The notes under the pieces are model-generated. The model ran no database searches, had not been told where the DNA came from, and worked only from the letters and a program-made list of their open reading frames with translations. The position numbers and the translations under genes are program-made. A stretch of DNA of 7,427 bases. Source: Alphaproteobacteria bacterium. Lineage in GTDB: Bacteria > Pseudomonadota > Alphaproteobacteria > Micropepsales > Micropepsaceae. Below are positions 1 through 7,194 of this stretch, piece after piece; positions within the stretch are counted from its first letter, which is position 1, and each line of letters begins with the position of its first letter. The DNA lies in the NCBI GenBank assembly GCA_015654715.1, contig JAATGK010000322.1, forward strand, positions 1-7,427, in the 5' to 3' direction.

Positions 1-240
1 GACGCCGCCCTCCTGAAAGGCTTGAATCTGGCGGAAATCGCCATCACTTCGGCCGCCCAGGTGGTGACCGGGGAAGCTCCTGCCGATGCGTTCCGTCTCG
101 CCGATGTGCCGGGTGTTGCCGCTGCCTTCCAACGGGCCGAGGGCGACAAATGCGCGCGCTGCTGGATGATCCTGCCGGAGGTCGGCAAAGTTCCCGATCA
201 TCCCGATCTGTGCCATCGTTGCAGCGATGCCGTGGGCTGA
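1..240 (+). CDS. ileS: Isoleucyl-tRNA synthetase, C-terminal end (partial)
   Basis: This is the last 79 codons of a gene whose 5' part lies outside the window; the frame is open from base 1 to TGA at 238-240. The tail carries two Cys-x-x-Cys pairs, CARCW and CHRC, separated by a short linker rich in Pro, Asp and His. This is the C-terminal zinc-binding domain of bacterial class I isoleucyl-tRNA synthetase, which charges tRNA-Ile in the cytoplasm and needs this zinc domain for aminoacylation. The preceding segment (ITSAAQVV, then an acidic stretch) fits the end of the family. The stop is 9 bases before lspA; ileS-lspA is a widespread bacterial gene order and supports the call. All four cysteines are present, so nothing suggests damage. 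Confidence 0.9.
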   Translation, partial: DAALLKGLNLAEIAITSAAQVVTGEAPADAFRLADVPGVAAAFQRAEGDKCARCWMILPEVGKVPDHPDLCHRCSDAVG

Positions 241-249
241 GGGGGCGGG

Positions 250-762
250 ATGAACAAGCGCGATGCCGGATTGCTGGTCGCTGGGGCGACTTTTGCGCTC
301 GACCAGGTCTCGAAGATGGCGCTTTTGTACAGCGCCGGGTTCATCCACATGCCGCCCGGCGCCTCAGTCGAGGTATTGCCGTTTTTTAATCTGGTGATGC
401 TCTGGAATCCCGGCATCAGTCTTGGTTTGTTTCCGGCCTCCAGTGTCGAAGGCACCGTTTTCCTGGCGACGTTCCAGATGATTGCGGTGGGCGTTTTGGG
501 CTGGTGGCTGTGGTTTGCGCACAAGATGGTGGTTTCGATCGGCCTCGGCATGGTGATTGGCGGGGCGCTCGGCAACCTGATCGATCGTTTGGTTTACGGC
601 AAAGTGGCCGATTTCATCCAACTTCATGCGTTTGGTTACAGTTTTTACGTCTTCAACGTCGCAGATGCCGCAATCACCTTTGGCGTGGTTGCTTTATTGT
701 ATGATGCCTTGATGAAGCCCGAGGTGGCCCCCAGCCAGCCGGACCACGGACAGGAGGAGTAG
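250..762 (+). CDS. lspA: Lipoprotein signal peptidase (signal peptidase II)
   Basis: An inner-membrane aspartyl protease that removes the signal peptide of prolipoproteins after the lipobox Cys has been diacylated. The product is 170 residues, normal for the family. Family landmarks are visible in order: LDQVSK near residue 17, a WNPGIS segment near 52 (the conserved Asn-x-Gly block), GNLIDR at 108-113, then VADFI with Asp121 and FNVADA with Asp139, the expected catalytic Asp pair. About four hydrophobic segments (roughly 6-24, 67-90, 93-111, 132-153) match the four-helix topology. The ATG is preceded by a G-rich stretch that can serve as a weak ribosome site, 9 bases after the ileS stop. The next gene downstream encodes a lipoprotein, a probable substrate. 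Confidence 0.95.
   Translation: MNKRDAGLLVAGATFALDQVSKMALLYSAGFIHMPPGASVEVLPFFNLVMLWNPGISLGLFPASSVEGTVFLATFQMIAVGVLGWWLWFAHKMVVSIGLGMVIGGALGNLIDRLVYGKVADFIQLHAFGYSFYVFNVADAAITFGVVALLYDALMKPEVAPSQPDHGQEE
752..757 (+). promoter_or_regulatory. Shine-Dalgarno site for the lipoprotein gene, inside the end of lspA
   Basis: A strong AGGAGG lies in the last codons of lspA. It is 8 bases from the ATG at 766 and only 5 from an in-frame GTG at 763, which favours the ATG as the true start. Its position inside lspA suggests translation of the two genes is linked. Confidence 0.7.
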
Positions 763-765
763 GTG

Positions 766-1353
766 ATGAAGAACGGTTCGCTGCGCGCGGCCCTGCTGAT
801 TGCGGTGACGGCGGCCTCGTTGTCGGGCTGCGATACGCTCCGCAGCGCCGCTGGCATGGATAAGAGTGCGCCGGATGAATTCGCGGTGACCACCAAGGCG
901 CCGCTGGTGATTCCGCCGGATTACAATCTACAGCCGCCGCGTGTCGGCGCGGTGCCGACCAATCAGGTCGATCCCACCCAGTCCGCCGAAACGGCGCTGT
1001 TCGGCAACGACCCGGCGGCCATCGCCGCCCAACTGCCCAACACCTATAGCGAGACCGAGAAGATGCTCCTGGCCAATGCCAAGGTGCAGAACATCGATCC
1101 GGAGATCCGCCAGAATCTGGCCTCGGACAACAAGAACATGCTCGGTGCCGACGACGGTTTCACCAACGACATCCTGTTCTGGCAGAAGCCCAAAGCCGAC
1201 ACCGGCCAGCCGCTCGATGCCGACAAGGAAGCCAAGAAGATCGACGGGCAGCGCGCCGGTCAGGCTCCCATACCCGGGGCCGCCAATACGCCGCCTGAGC
1301 CGCCGCCGCCGGAGAAAAAAGGCTGGTTTGACGGTTGGTTCGACTGGTTCTGA
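766..1353 (+). CDS. DUF3035 family lipoprotein, BamF-like
   Basis: A 195-residue predicted lipoprotein. It has a short basic N-terminus, a hydrophobic stretch and the lipobox LSGC with Cys22, so it should be lipidated, cut by LspA and anchored in a membrane. The mature N-terminal part has PDEFAVTTKAPLVIPPDY, the Pro-rich block typical of alphaproteobacterial DUF3035 proteins. From memory, this family is linked to BamF, an accessory lipoprotein of the beta-barrel assembly machine, with a motif like the one BamC uses to contact BamD. I infer the role from that resemblance only. The middle is helical and polar; the end is a Pro/Glu run followed by an unusual Trp/Phe/Asp tail (GWFDGWFDWF). The residue after the lipid Cys is Asp, which in E. 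coli would signal retention in the inner membrane. The start is ATG 766 because of the AGGAGG site; GTG 763 would add one residue. It lies 3 bases after the lspA stop. Confidence 0.75.
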   Translation: MKNGSLRAALLIAVTAASLSGCDTLRSAAGMDKSAPDEFAVTTKAPLVIPPDYNLQPPRVGAVPTNQVDPTQSAETALFGNDPAAIAAQLPNTYSETEKMLLANAKVQNIDPEIRQNLASDNKNMLGADDGFTNDILFWQKPKADTGQPLDADKEAKKIDGQRAGQAPIPGAANTPPEPPPPEKKGWFDGWFDWF

Positions 1354-1354
1354 T

Positions 1355-1437
1355 CCTTCGAGACGCCCTTTGGCCCTCACCCTGAGGAGCTTTCGCGTCT
1401 CGAAGGGCGAGGGCCAAAGGGCTCCTCAGGATGAGGT
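1355..1437. repeat. Compound palindromic intergenic repeat
   Basis: This begins one base after the lipoprotein stop codon. Three inverted pairs interlock: a perfect 14-bp pair (1365-1378 with 1409-1422), a perfect 10-bp pair (1355-1364 with 1397-1406), and a 10-of-11 pair (1380-1390 with 1421-1431). They cannot all form together, so the RNA could adopt alternative hairpins. The blocks (CCCTGAGGAGC and GCGTCTCGAAGG) resemble the dispersed 'CCTCATCCTGAGGAGC ... GTCTCGAAGGATGAGG' element familiar from Hyphomicrobiales genomes; that family match is from memory. It may stabilise or end the ileS-lspA-lipoprotein transcript; no T-run follows, so it is not a classical terminator. The rest of the 176-base gap up to 1529 shows no convincing promoter or gene. 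Confidence 0.8.
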
Positions 1438-1529
1438 CGATCAAGGGCGCAATTCGCCGTTCTGCGGAGCGGTGTTTTGCGCTACCACAACGGGAAGTCC
1501 TTCCGGGAACGATTCTGATGCGATGCGTC

Positions 1530-2885
1530 ATGTCTGACAGGAGGAGCGTTTGGGCGGCTCTCCTCGCCTTGGCGCTTCTGTGCGTGCCCGTGGCTGCGCA
1601 AGGCCCGAACGCCAAACCCTTGCCGTCGGGCAAGACCTTCCAGTTCGTGTTGCAGAACGGCCTTCAGGTCGTGGTCGTGCCCGATCGCCGTGCCCCGGTC
1701 GTAACCCAGATGGTGGTCTACAAGGTCGGTGCGGTCGACGACCCGCCCGGCATTTCGGGGCTGGCGCATTTCTTCGAGCATATGATGTTCCGCGGCACCC
1801 GAGCGGTGCCCGGCGGCGGCTACTCGCAATCGATCGCCCGCAACGGCGGCGACGATAACGCGTTCACCACCCACGACTACACCGTCTTTCACGAAGAGAT
1901 CGCCAAGGACAAGCTGAGGCTGGCGGCGCATCTCGAAGCCGACCGCATGGCCGGGCTCGATCTCTCCGAAAGTGCTGTGATGGCCGAGCGTGACGTGGTC
2001 GGCGAGGAACGGCGGATGCGTGTCGACAACGATCCGCAGGCGCTGGTGCTGGAGCAGGCCGAGGCCGCACTCTATCTCTCGCATCCTTACGGCCGCCCGG
2101 TGATCGGCTGGCCCGACGAAATTCGCCGTATCGGCCGGGCGGAAGCCGAGAATTTCTATCGCCGCCATTACGCCCCCAACAACGCCATACTGATCGTGGC
2201 CGGCGACGTCACCCAGGAAGAAGTGCGCCAAGTTGCCGAAGCCGAATACGGCACGTTGCCGGCGCGCGAACTGGTGCCGCGGGTCGATTACGCTCAGCCG
2301 CGGCGGATGGGCGAAAGCCGCATGGTGGTGAACCGCAAGGACGCCAAGGTCCCGTTATTCCTCCGTCTCTATCGCGTCGAAAGCTATGCCGAAGGCGCGC
2401 CGGGCGAAGCCGAAGCGCTGGAAGTGTTGGCCCGTTTGTTGGGCGGCGATACGACCTCGGCGCTTTATCATCGCTTGGTGGTGGAACGGCGTTTGGCAAC
2501 GGATGTCTCCGCCAACTACGACGGTTACGCGCGCGATTCCGGGCAGTTCAGCATCACCGCCACGCCGCGTCCGGGCGTGTCGCTTGAGGCCATCGAACGC
2601 GCCACCGACGAGGTGATCGGCTATTACGCCCACCATCAGCCCTCGAAGGTCGAGTTGGCGCGGGCCAAGGCGCAACTTGTGGCCGGCGCGGCATTCACGC
2701 GCGACAGCCAGTTCGAGATGGCCTCGGCCTACGCTCGCGCGCTGGCGGTCGGGCTCACCGTCTTCGACGTGCAGCAATGGCCGGCGCGTATCCAGACCGT
2801 CAAACCCAAAGCACTACAGGACGTCGCCGCGACCAGCCTCAACCGCAACGAGGCGGTGACGGCCTATCTTCTGCCACGGCCATGA
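1530..2885 (+). CDS. M16B family zinc metallopeptidase, catalytic subunit, secreted
   Basis: A 451-residue pitrilysin-type (M16) peptidase with the inverted zinc motif HFFEH (His80, Glu83, His84) and the distal zinc-ligand region VVGEERR near Glu159-Glu160, so it should be active. The N-terminal M16 half covers roughly 35-190; the C-terminal half is the second, non-catalytic repeat. The N-terminus (SDRRSVWAALLALALL, then PVAAQ) is a type I signal peptide probably cut after Ala23, which places it in the periplasm. I chose ATG 1530 because the signal peptide starts there; ATG 1518 is an in-frame alternative, and extension to ATG 1431 would begin inside the repeat. No strong ribosome site precedes either ATG; an AGGAGG lies within codons 4-5 instead. 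The stop overlaps ATG 2882 of the next gene. The natural substrate cannot be read from sequence; periplasmic peptide or misfolded protein breakdown is likely. Confidence 0.92.
   Translation: MSDRRSVWAALLALALLCVPVAAQGPNAKPLPSGKTFQFVLQNGLQVVVVPDRRAPVVTQMVVYKVGAVDDPPGISGLAHFFEHMMFRGTRAVPGGGYSQSIARNGGDDNAFTTHDYTVFHEEIAKDKLRLAAHLEADRMAGLDLSESAVMAERDVVGEERRMRVDNDPQALVLEQAEAALYLSHPYGRPVIGWPDEIRRIGRAEAENFYRRHYAPNNAILIVAGDVTQEEVRQVAEAEYGTLPARELVPRVDYAQPRRMGESRMVVNRKDAKVPLFLRLYRVESYAEGAPGEAEALEVLARLLGGDTTSALYHRLVVERRLATDVSANYDGYARDSGQFSITATPRPGVSLEAIERATDEVIGYYAHHQPSKVELARAKAQLVAGAAFTRDSQFEMASAYARALAVGLTVFDVQQWPARIQTVKPKALQDVAATSLNRNEAVTAYLLPRP
2882..2885 (+). promoter_or_regulatory. ATGA stop/start overlap between the two M16 genes
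   Basis: The TGA of the catalytic gene (2883-2885) overlaps an ATG at 2882 that is in frame with the second M16 gene. Such overlaps usually mark translational re-initiation within an operon. No ribosome site precedes this ATG. It is probably the ancestral start, now separated from the signal peptide by the palindromic repeat. Confidence 0.55.
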
Positions 2886-2888
2886 CGA

Positions 2889-3035
2889 GAGCGCTTTCAG
2901 GAAAAGTGCCCGCGCGCGTTGCGCGCATTTTTGGAATGGGCGTGCAAAGCACGCCGGATGGTTTTCCGTCCGAAAGCGCGACAATCAAAAAACATAGAGC
3001 GTTTCGTCGTTTCAGTGAAACGGTGAAATGCTCTA
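2889..3035. repeat. Mosaic palindromic repeat at the 5' end of the second M16 gene
   Basis: Several hairpins lie in a row. An outer stem pairs 2891-2898 and 2900-2905 with 2962-2967 and 2972-2979; inside it are a GCGCGC/GCGCGC stem (2912-2917 with 2921-2926) and a perfect GCGTGC/GCACGC stem with an AAA loop (2940-2945 with 2949-2954). A second palindrome pairs 2995-3014 with 3016-3035 (17 of 20 positions). The modules GAAAAGTG, GGTTTTCCGTCCGAAAGCGCG and AGAGCGTTTC...GCTCTA look like the mosaic intergenic repeats (RIME/Bru-RS-like) of Rhizobiales; this is recalled, not searched. The whole element is open in the frame of the downstream gene, and both candidate starts flank or lie within it. Confidence 0.75.
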
Positions 3036-4351
3036 GGCACATTGCCGCTTTCATTTTCGCTCTGCTGCTGTTGCAGCCGGCGCTCGGCGCCAAGGTGGTT
3101 CCGGTATCCGCCGTTCCCGGCGTGATGCTTTGGCATAGCGAAGACCACACCATTCCGGTCGTCGCCGTCAGTGCTTCGTTTCCTGCCGGTTCCGCTTACG
3201 ATCCGCCCGGCAAGACCGGCATCGCCGCGTTCGCCGCCTATCTTTTGAACGAAGGGGCCGGTCCGATGAATGCGGAAGCGTTCCAGGCGGACTTGGCGCT
3301 GCACGGCATCAAACTCGAAGTGTCGCCGTCGCGCGATACCATGACGGTCCGGCTGATCACGCTGTCGTCGAATGCCAAGGAAGCGTTTCGTCTTCTGGGC
3401 CTGGCCCTCAACAAGCCGCGGTTTGATTTCGACGCCGTGACGCGCGTGCGGCTGCAGATGATGCAAGCGCTCGATCAGGGCCGCGAGGACCCCAAAACTG
3501 TCGCCGATCGCGGTTTCCACAGCCTCTATTTCGGCCCCTATACCTATGGCCGCCCGGTCGATGGTGCGACCGGTGCACTGGCTTCGATTGCCGCGCCGGA
3601 GTTGCGCGCCTTCGCCAAGACGCATTGGGTCCGGAGTGGTCTGCACATCGCCGTGGCCGGCGACATTACCGTCGCCGCGCTGACGCCGTTGATCCAGTCC
3701 GCCTTCGGCACCTTGCCCGCGACCGCCCCGCCGGTGCCTGCCGCGCCTTTGCGTCCCGGCGCACCGGGCTTGCACATTCTGGCGATGGACGTGCCGCAGC
3801 CCGCGGTCGTGTTCGGAGCGGCCGGACCGCTGCGCAGCGATCGCGACTACATCGCCGCGATGATCGCCAATTACATTCTCGGCGGCGCCGGATCTGGTTC
3901 GCGCCTGACCCGCGAACTCCGCGAGAGCCGCGGGCTCACTTATGACATCGCCACCGATCTGGTGCCGTATCGCCGGGCCGGGCTTGTGCTCGGCACTGTG
4001 CAGACGCGGCGGAGCGCCGTGCGCCAGGCCATCACGGTGGTGCGCGAGACCATGCGCAAGTTCGCCGCCGACGGCCCCACCCCGCAGGAACTTTCCGACG
4101 CCAAGCAGTATCTCAACGGCTCGTTCCCGCTGTCGTTCACCTCGAACGCCGATATCGCCGCCCAGCTCAACGCCTTTCAGGACCTCGGCCTGCCGCTCGA
4201 TTACCTCGACCGCCGCGCCGGACAGATCGCTGCCGTCAGCCTCGCCGACGTGCGCCGCGTCGCCAAGCGCCTGTTCGATCCCGACAAGTTGACCATCGTC
4301 GTGGCCGGGTCTTTGCCCACCGGCAACACCGAACCGGCGGATTCGCCGTAA
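3023..4351 (+). CDS. M16B family peptidase homologue, non-catalytic partner subunit, secreted
   Basis: Counted from GTG 3023, a 442-residue M16 protein with the two-domain fold but no zinc site. At the place of HxxEH (residues 69-73) it has AFAAY, so both His and the Glu are gone. The C-terminal half keeps the Arg/Tyr pair (Arg300 and Tyr307 in [11 protein letters not shown]) that aids catalysis in heterodimeric M16B enzymes such as the Sphingomonas A1 pair. With the adjacent catalytic gene it should form an active/inactive periplasmic heterodimer. Start choice is uncertain. ATG 2882 overlaps the upstream stop as ATGA and would be translationally coupled, but it places about 47 repeat-encoded residues before the signal peptide. 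GTG 3023 gives a clean one ([16 protein letters not shown], then PALGA; cleavage after about residue 23), but it lies in a hairpin arm and lacks a clear ribosome site. ATG 2936 is a third option. Confidence 0.9.
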   Translation: MKCSRHIAAFIFALLLLQPALGAKVVPVSAVPGVMLWHSEDHTIPVVAVSASFPAGSAYDPPGKTGIAAFAAYLLNEGAGPMNAEAFQADLALHGIKLEVSPSRDTMTVRLITLSSNAKEAFRLLGLALNKPRFDFDAVTRVRLQMMQALDQGREDPKTVADRGFHSLYFGPYTYGRPVDGATGALASIAAPELRAFAKTHWVRSGLHIAVAGDITVAALTPLIQSAFGTLPATAPPVPAAPLRPGAPGLHILAMDVPQPAVVFGAAGPLRSDRDYIAAMIANYILGGAGSGSRLTRELRESRGLTYDIATDLVPYRRAGLVLGTVQTRRSAVRQAITVVRETMRKFAADGPTPQELSDAKQYLNGSFPLSFTSNADIAAQLNAFQDLGLPLDYLDRRAGQIAAVSLADVRRVAKRLFDPDKLTIVVAGSLPTGNTEPADSP

Positions 4352-4379
4352 CCCACCCGAATCCGTTATCCTCTCCGCC

Positions 4380-6158
4380 ATGAAAATCCGCCGTCTCACT
4401 GAAGGCACTGTCAACCGCATCGCCGCGGGCGAGGTGGTCGAGCGTCCGGCCAGCGCCGTCAAGGAACTGGTCGAGAATGCGCTCGACGCCGGGGCGCACC
4501 GCATCGCGGTCTCGGCTTCCAACGGCGGCGCCGATCTTATTCTGGTGGAAGACGACGGCGAGGGCATGGCGGCGGAGGATCTCTTGCTGGCCGTCGAGCG
4601 TCACGCCACCTCGAAACTTCCGGGCGACGATCTCAGCCACATCGTCACCATGGGCTTTCGCGGCGAAGCGCTGCCGTCCATCGGCGCGGTGGCGCGTCTG
4701 GCCATTACCAGCCGCACCAAGACCAGCGACGCGCACGAAGTTCAGGTCGATGCCGGGCACACGTCGGGCCCGATGCCTGCCGGGTTTCTGGCGAACGGCC
4801 AATCGGGCACGCGGGTGGACGTGCGCGAGTTGTTTTACGCCACGCCCGCCCGGCTCAAGTTCATGAAGTCGGTTCGCTCGGAAGACCTTGCCATGCTCGA
4901 CATGGTCAAACGCCTCGCCATGGCGCGGCCCGAGGTGGCGTTCACGCTGACGCTGGATTGCAGGGAAGTGCTCGATCTTCCCGCCGAGACCGAACTCTTC
5001 GAAGGCCGTTTGAAGCGCCTGTCCCGCATCATGGGGCGCGAATTCGGCGCCAATGCGGTGCCCGTGGAAGCCGGGCGCGAAGGCTTGCATCTCGTCGGCT
5101 ATGCTGGCGTGCCGACCTACAACCGCGCCAATGCGCAAATGCAATTCCTGTTCGTCAATAATCGCCCGGTGCGCGACAAGCTCCTCATCGGCGCGGTGCG
5201 CGGGGCTTATGCCGATTTCTTGGCGCGTGACCGTCATCCCGCTCTGGCGCTGTTCCTCGAATGCGATTCGGCTTTCGTCGACGTTAACGTCCATCCGGCG
5301 AAAACCGAAGTGCGGTTCCGCGATGCCGGATTGGTCCGTGGGCTGATCGTCTCCGCCTTGAAAAACGCAATTCATGAGGCCGGTCATCAGGCGTCCACCA
5401 CGGTGGCATCCGACGCGCTGGCCGCCATGGCGGCGCACACCGGCTACACGGTGCAGCCATCGCTTTCGGTCGATTCCTATCGTGCCCCCGCCGCCTATGA
5501 GGCCAGCCGCAGCTTCCAATCGCCGTTCACGCCCGCCGCCCGGGTCGAGACGCCGCCGCCCGCGGAAACCGCATCCGATACGCCCTTAGGCGCCGCCCGC
5601 GCCCAATTGCATGAAACTTACATCGTGGCCCAGACCGCCGACGGCATCGTCATCGTCGATCAGCACGCCGCCCACGAACGCCTCACTTATGAGCGCATGA
5701 AAAAGCAGATGGAGGAGGGCGGTATCGCCCGCCAGCCGCTGCTCGTGCCCGAGGTGGTCGATCTCGATCCGGCCGAAGTGGTGCGGGTGACCGGCCGCGC
5801 TACCGAACTGGCCGAATTTGGTCTGGTGATCGAGCCATTCGGGCCCGATGCCGTCTTGGTGCGCGAAACCCCCGCCATGCTGGGTCAGATGGATGTGAAG
5901 GGTTTGCTCCGCGATCTCGCTGACGACATCGCCGAATCCGGCGCCGCGCTGTCGCTCAAGGAACGCCTGGAAGATGTCGCCGCCACGCTCGCCTGCCACA
6001 CATCCGTCCGCGCCGGTCGCCGCCTCAATGCCGACGAGATGAATGCGCTCCTGCGCGAAATGGAGCGCACGCCCCACAGCGGCCAATGCAACCACGGCCG
6101 CCCGACCTACGTCGAACTCAAACTATCGGACATCGAAAAGCTGTTCGGGCGGCGCTAG
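4380..6158 (+). CDS. mutL: DNA mismatch repair protein MutL
   Basis: The 592-residue MutL couples MutS mismatch recognition to strand processing. The N-terminal GHKL ATPase is complete: [12 protein letters not shown], then [12 protein letters not shown] (Glu29, Asn33), EDDGEGM (Asp58), RHATSKL (74-80), [12 protein letters not shown] (92-103), [16 protein letters not shown] (143-158) and [10 protein letters not shown] (301-310). A Pro/Ala/Ser-rich linker spans about 335-403. The C-terminal dimerisation domain starts at QLHETYI and carries [12 protein letters not shown] (427-438), matching the DQHA(x)2E(x)4E endonuclease motif, plus ACH (538-540), CNHGRPT (570-576) and a terminal FGR. This fits a nicking MutL in an organism without MutH. 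It starts 28 bases after the M16 gene; the leader is pyrimidine-rich with no obvious Shine-Dalgarno site. The stop TAG uses the first base of the adjacent IS as its G; it was TAA before insertion. Confidence 0.97.
   Translation: MKIRRLTEGTVNRIAAGEVVERPASAVKELVENALDAGAHRIAVSASNGGADLILVEDDGEGMAAEDLLLAVERHATSKLPGDDLSHIVTMGFRGEALPSIGAVARLAITSRTKTSDAHEVQVDAGHTSGPMPAGFLANGQSGTRVDVRELFYATPARLKFMKSVRSEDLAMLDMVKRLAMARPEVAFTLTLDCREVLDLPAETELFEGRLKRLSRIMGREFGANAVPVEAGREGLHLVGYAGVPTYNRANAQMQFLFVNNRPVRDKLLIGAVRGAYADFLARDRHPALALFLECDSAFVDVNVHPAKTEVRFRDAGLVRGLIVSALKNAIHEAGHQASTTVASDALAAMAAHTGYTVQPSLSVDSYRAPAAYEASRSFQSPFTPAARVETPPPAETASDTPLGAARAQLHETYIVAQTADGIVIVDQHAAHERLTYERMKKQMEEGGIARQPLLVPEVVDLDPAEVVRVTGRATELAEFGLVIEPFGPDAVLVRETPAMLGQMDVKGLLRDLADDIAESGAALSLKERLEDVAATLACHTSVRAGRRLNADEMNALLREMERTPHSGQCNHGRPTYVELKLSDIEKLFGRR
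6156..6157. repeat. TA target-site duplication, left copy
   Basis: The TA dinucleotide flanks the IS on the mutL side; its partner is at 7207-7208. TA duplication is the hallmark of IS630/Tc1-mariner insertion. Here it also forms the first two bases of the mutL stop codon. Confidence 0.8.
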
Positions 6159-6169
6159 AGCAGACTCCC
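6158..6169. repeat. IS630 terminal inverted repeat, transposase 3' side
   Basis: GAGCAGACTCCC. It pairs with 7195-7206, differing at three central positions. It begins immediately after the TA duplication, and the transposase stop codon lies just inside it at 6171-6173. Confidence 0.75.
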
Positions 6170-6170
6170 A

Positions 6171-7117
6171 TTAATCCAAGTCGTATCCGGCATGGGCGAA
6201 GTAGTTTTCGCATTGGTCTGGCTGGAATGTCTTGAGAGCGCTGGCGACGGCCTCTTCGAGCGTCTCGACGGTACGTGCGGCAGCCTTGCGGATATGCGCC
6301 TTGAGCTTGGAGAAGGCGTTCTCGATCGGATTGAAGTCGGGGCTATAGGGCGGCAGGTAAAGCAGGATTGCCTCGGCGGCTTCGATGGCTTCGTGGACGC
6401 CTGCCACTTTGTGGGCCGGCAGATTGTCCATCACGACGATGTCTCCCGGCCGCAAGAGCGGAACCAGCATCAGCTCACACCAAGCCAGGAAGGCCTCGCC
6501 GTCCATAGGACCGTCAAGCAACATGGGCGCGCAAATGCCGGACAGGGTGAGGCCACCGACAAAGGTTGTGGTCTTCCAATGACCATGCGGGACCGAGGCC
6601 CGGCAGCGTTTGCCCCGCGGCGCCCAGCCGCGCAGGCGCGCCATCTTGGTCGACAGACCGCTTTCGTCGATGAAGATCAGCCGTTCGGGCTGGAGATCGG
6701 GTTGGCCTTCAAACCACTCTTCGCGCGCGGCCTTTACATCGGCACGCTCCTGTTCGCTCGCATGAGCGGTCTTTTTTTATGCGTCATGTCGTGACGGTCG
6801 AGGAACTTCCAGACCGCCGTGGAGACGACTTCCACGGCACGTTCTTCCGCAAGGCGCTCGGTGATCTCCTCCAGCGTGATGTCGGGCGCCTTGTCGATCA
6901 AGCCGAAGATGAAGCCCGCATGGGCATCCAGAACCGAGCCCTTCGGCTTGCCCTGCCGTGCCGGGCTGACCGCGCCCGTCGACCGTTTCAGCCGCGCCCA
7001 GGCACCCGCCGTCGCAATCCCAATCGAGAACCGGGCCGCTGCCTGGCGCGTCGACAGCCCGCCTTCGACCGCGGCTATCACCCGTTCACGCAAATCCATG
7101 CTGTAAGGCCTGCCCAT
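6171..7117 (-). CDS. IS630-family DD34E transposase, two frames joined by a -1 frameshift
   Basis: The enzyme cuts and pastes the IS at TA sites. The first frame starts at ATG 7117, preceded by GGGAG at good spacing, and encodes a 127-residue product if no shift occurs. It holds an N-terminal helix-turn-helix region ([14 protein letters not shown], then STRQAAARF). The second frame carries the catalytic core. Joined at the A7 run after His113-Lys114-Lys115, the product is 315 residues, normal for the family. The triad is Asp151 in FIDESG, Asp231 in VMDNLPAHK and Glu266 in SPDFNPIEN; 34 residues separate the last two. The -1 frame reads on without a stop into [13 protein letters not shown]. 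Programmed frameshifting or transcript slippage at A-runs is well known in this family, so I treat the gene as functional; a simple one-base deletion is the alternative. Confidence 0.9.
6772..6778 (-). other. A7 slippery run in the transposase gene
   Basis: On the - strand this reads CAT followed by seven A's and then GACC. Zero frame gives His-Lys-Lys-Arg-Pro and stops at TAA 12 codons later; moving back one base gives His-Lys-Lys-Lys-Thr and enters the catalytic frame. One added A in the transcript would have the same result, so ribosomal or polymerase slippage are both possible. Confidence 0.7.
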
Positions 7118-7194
7118 CCGAATCTCCCGGTCAATACCGGCAGAATCGAATCATAATCAGGCCACCGTGGGAATCCCCGCCGACTCACGTTTCA

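Noticed and set aside
1409..1437. Rho-independent terminator after the lipoprotein gene
   Set aside because: The stem is strong but no T-run follows it; it is better described as a dispersed palindromic repeat.
1431..1529. N-terminal extension of the first M16 gene to ATG 1431
   Set aside because: It would begin inside the palindromic repeat and place 33 Arg-rich residues before a normal signal peptide; ATG 1530 fits better.
1482..2231. 249-codon open frame on the - strand
   Set aside because: It is antisense to the signal peptide and HxxEH region of the first M16 gene; it is a composition artefact.
2897..4567. 556-codon open frame on the - strand
   Set aside because: It is antisense to the second M16 gene and the start of mutL. 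The + strand reading has clear family motifs; the antisense product is Arg/His/Gly-rich with no recognisable domain, as expected of a high-GC shadow frame.
4236..5519. 427-codon open frame on the - strand
   Set aside because: It is antisense to mutL, whose conserved motifs explain the region; it has no domain of its own.
6192..6794. 200-codon + strand frame across the IS
   Set aside because: It is antisense to the transposase, which has an intact DD34E triad on the other strand.
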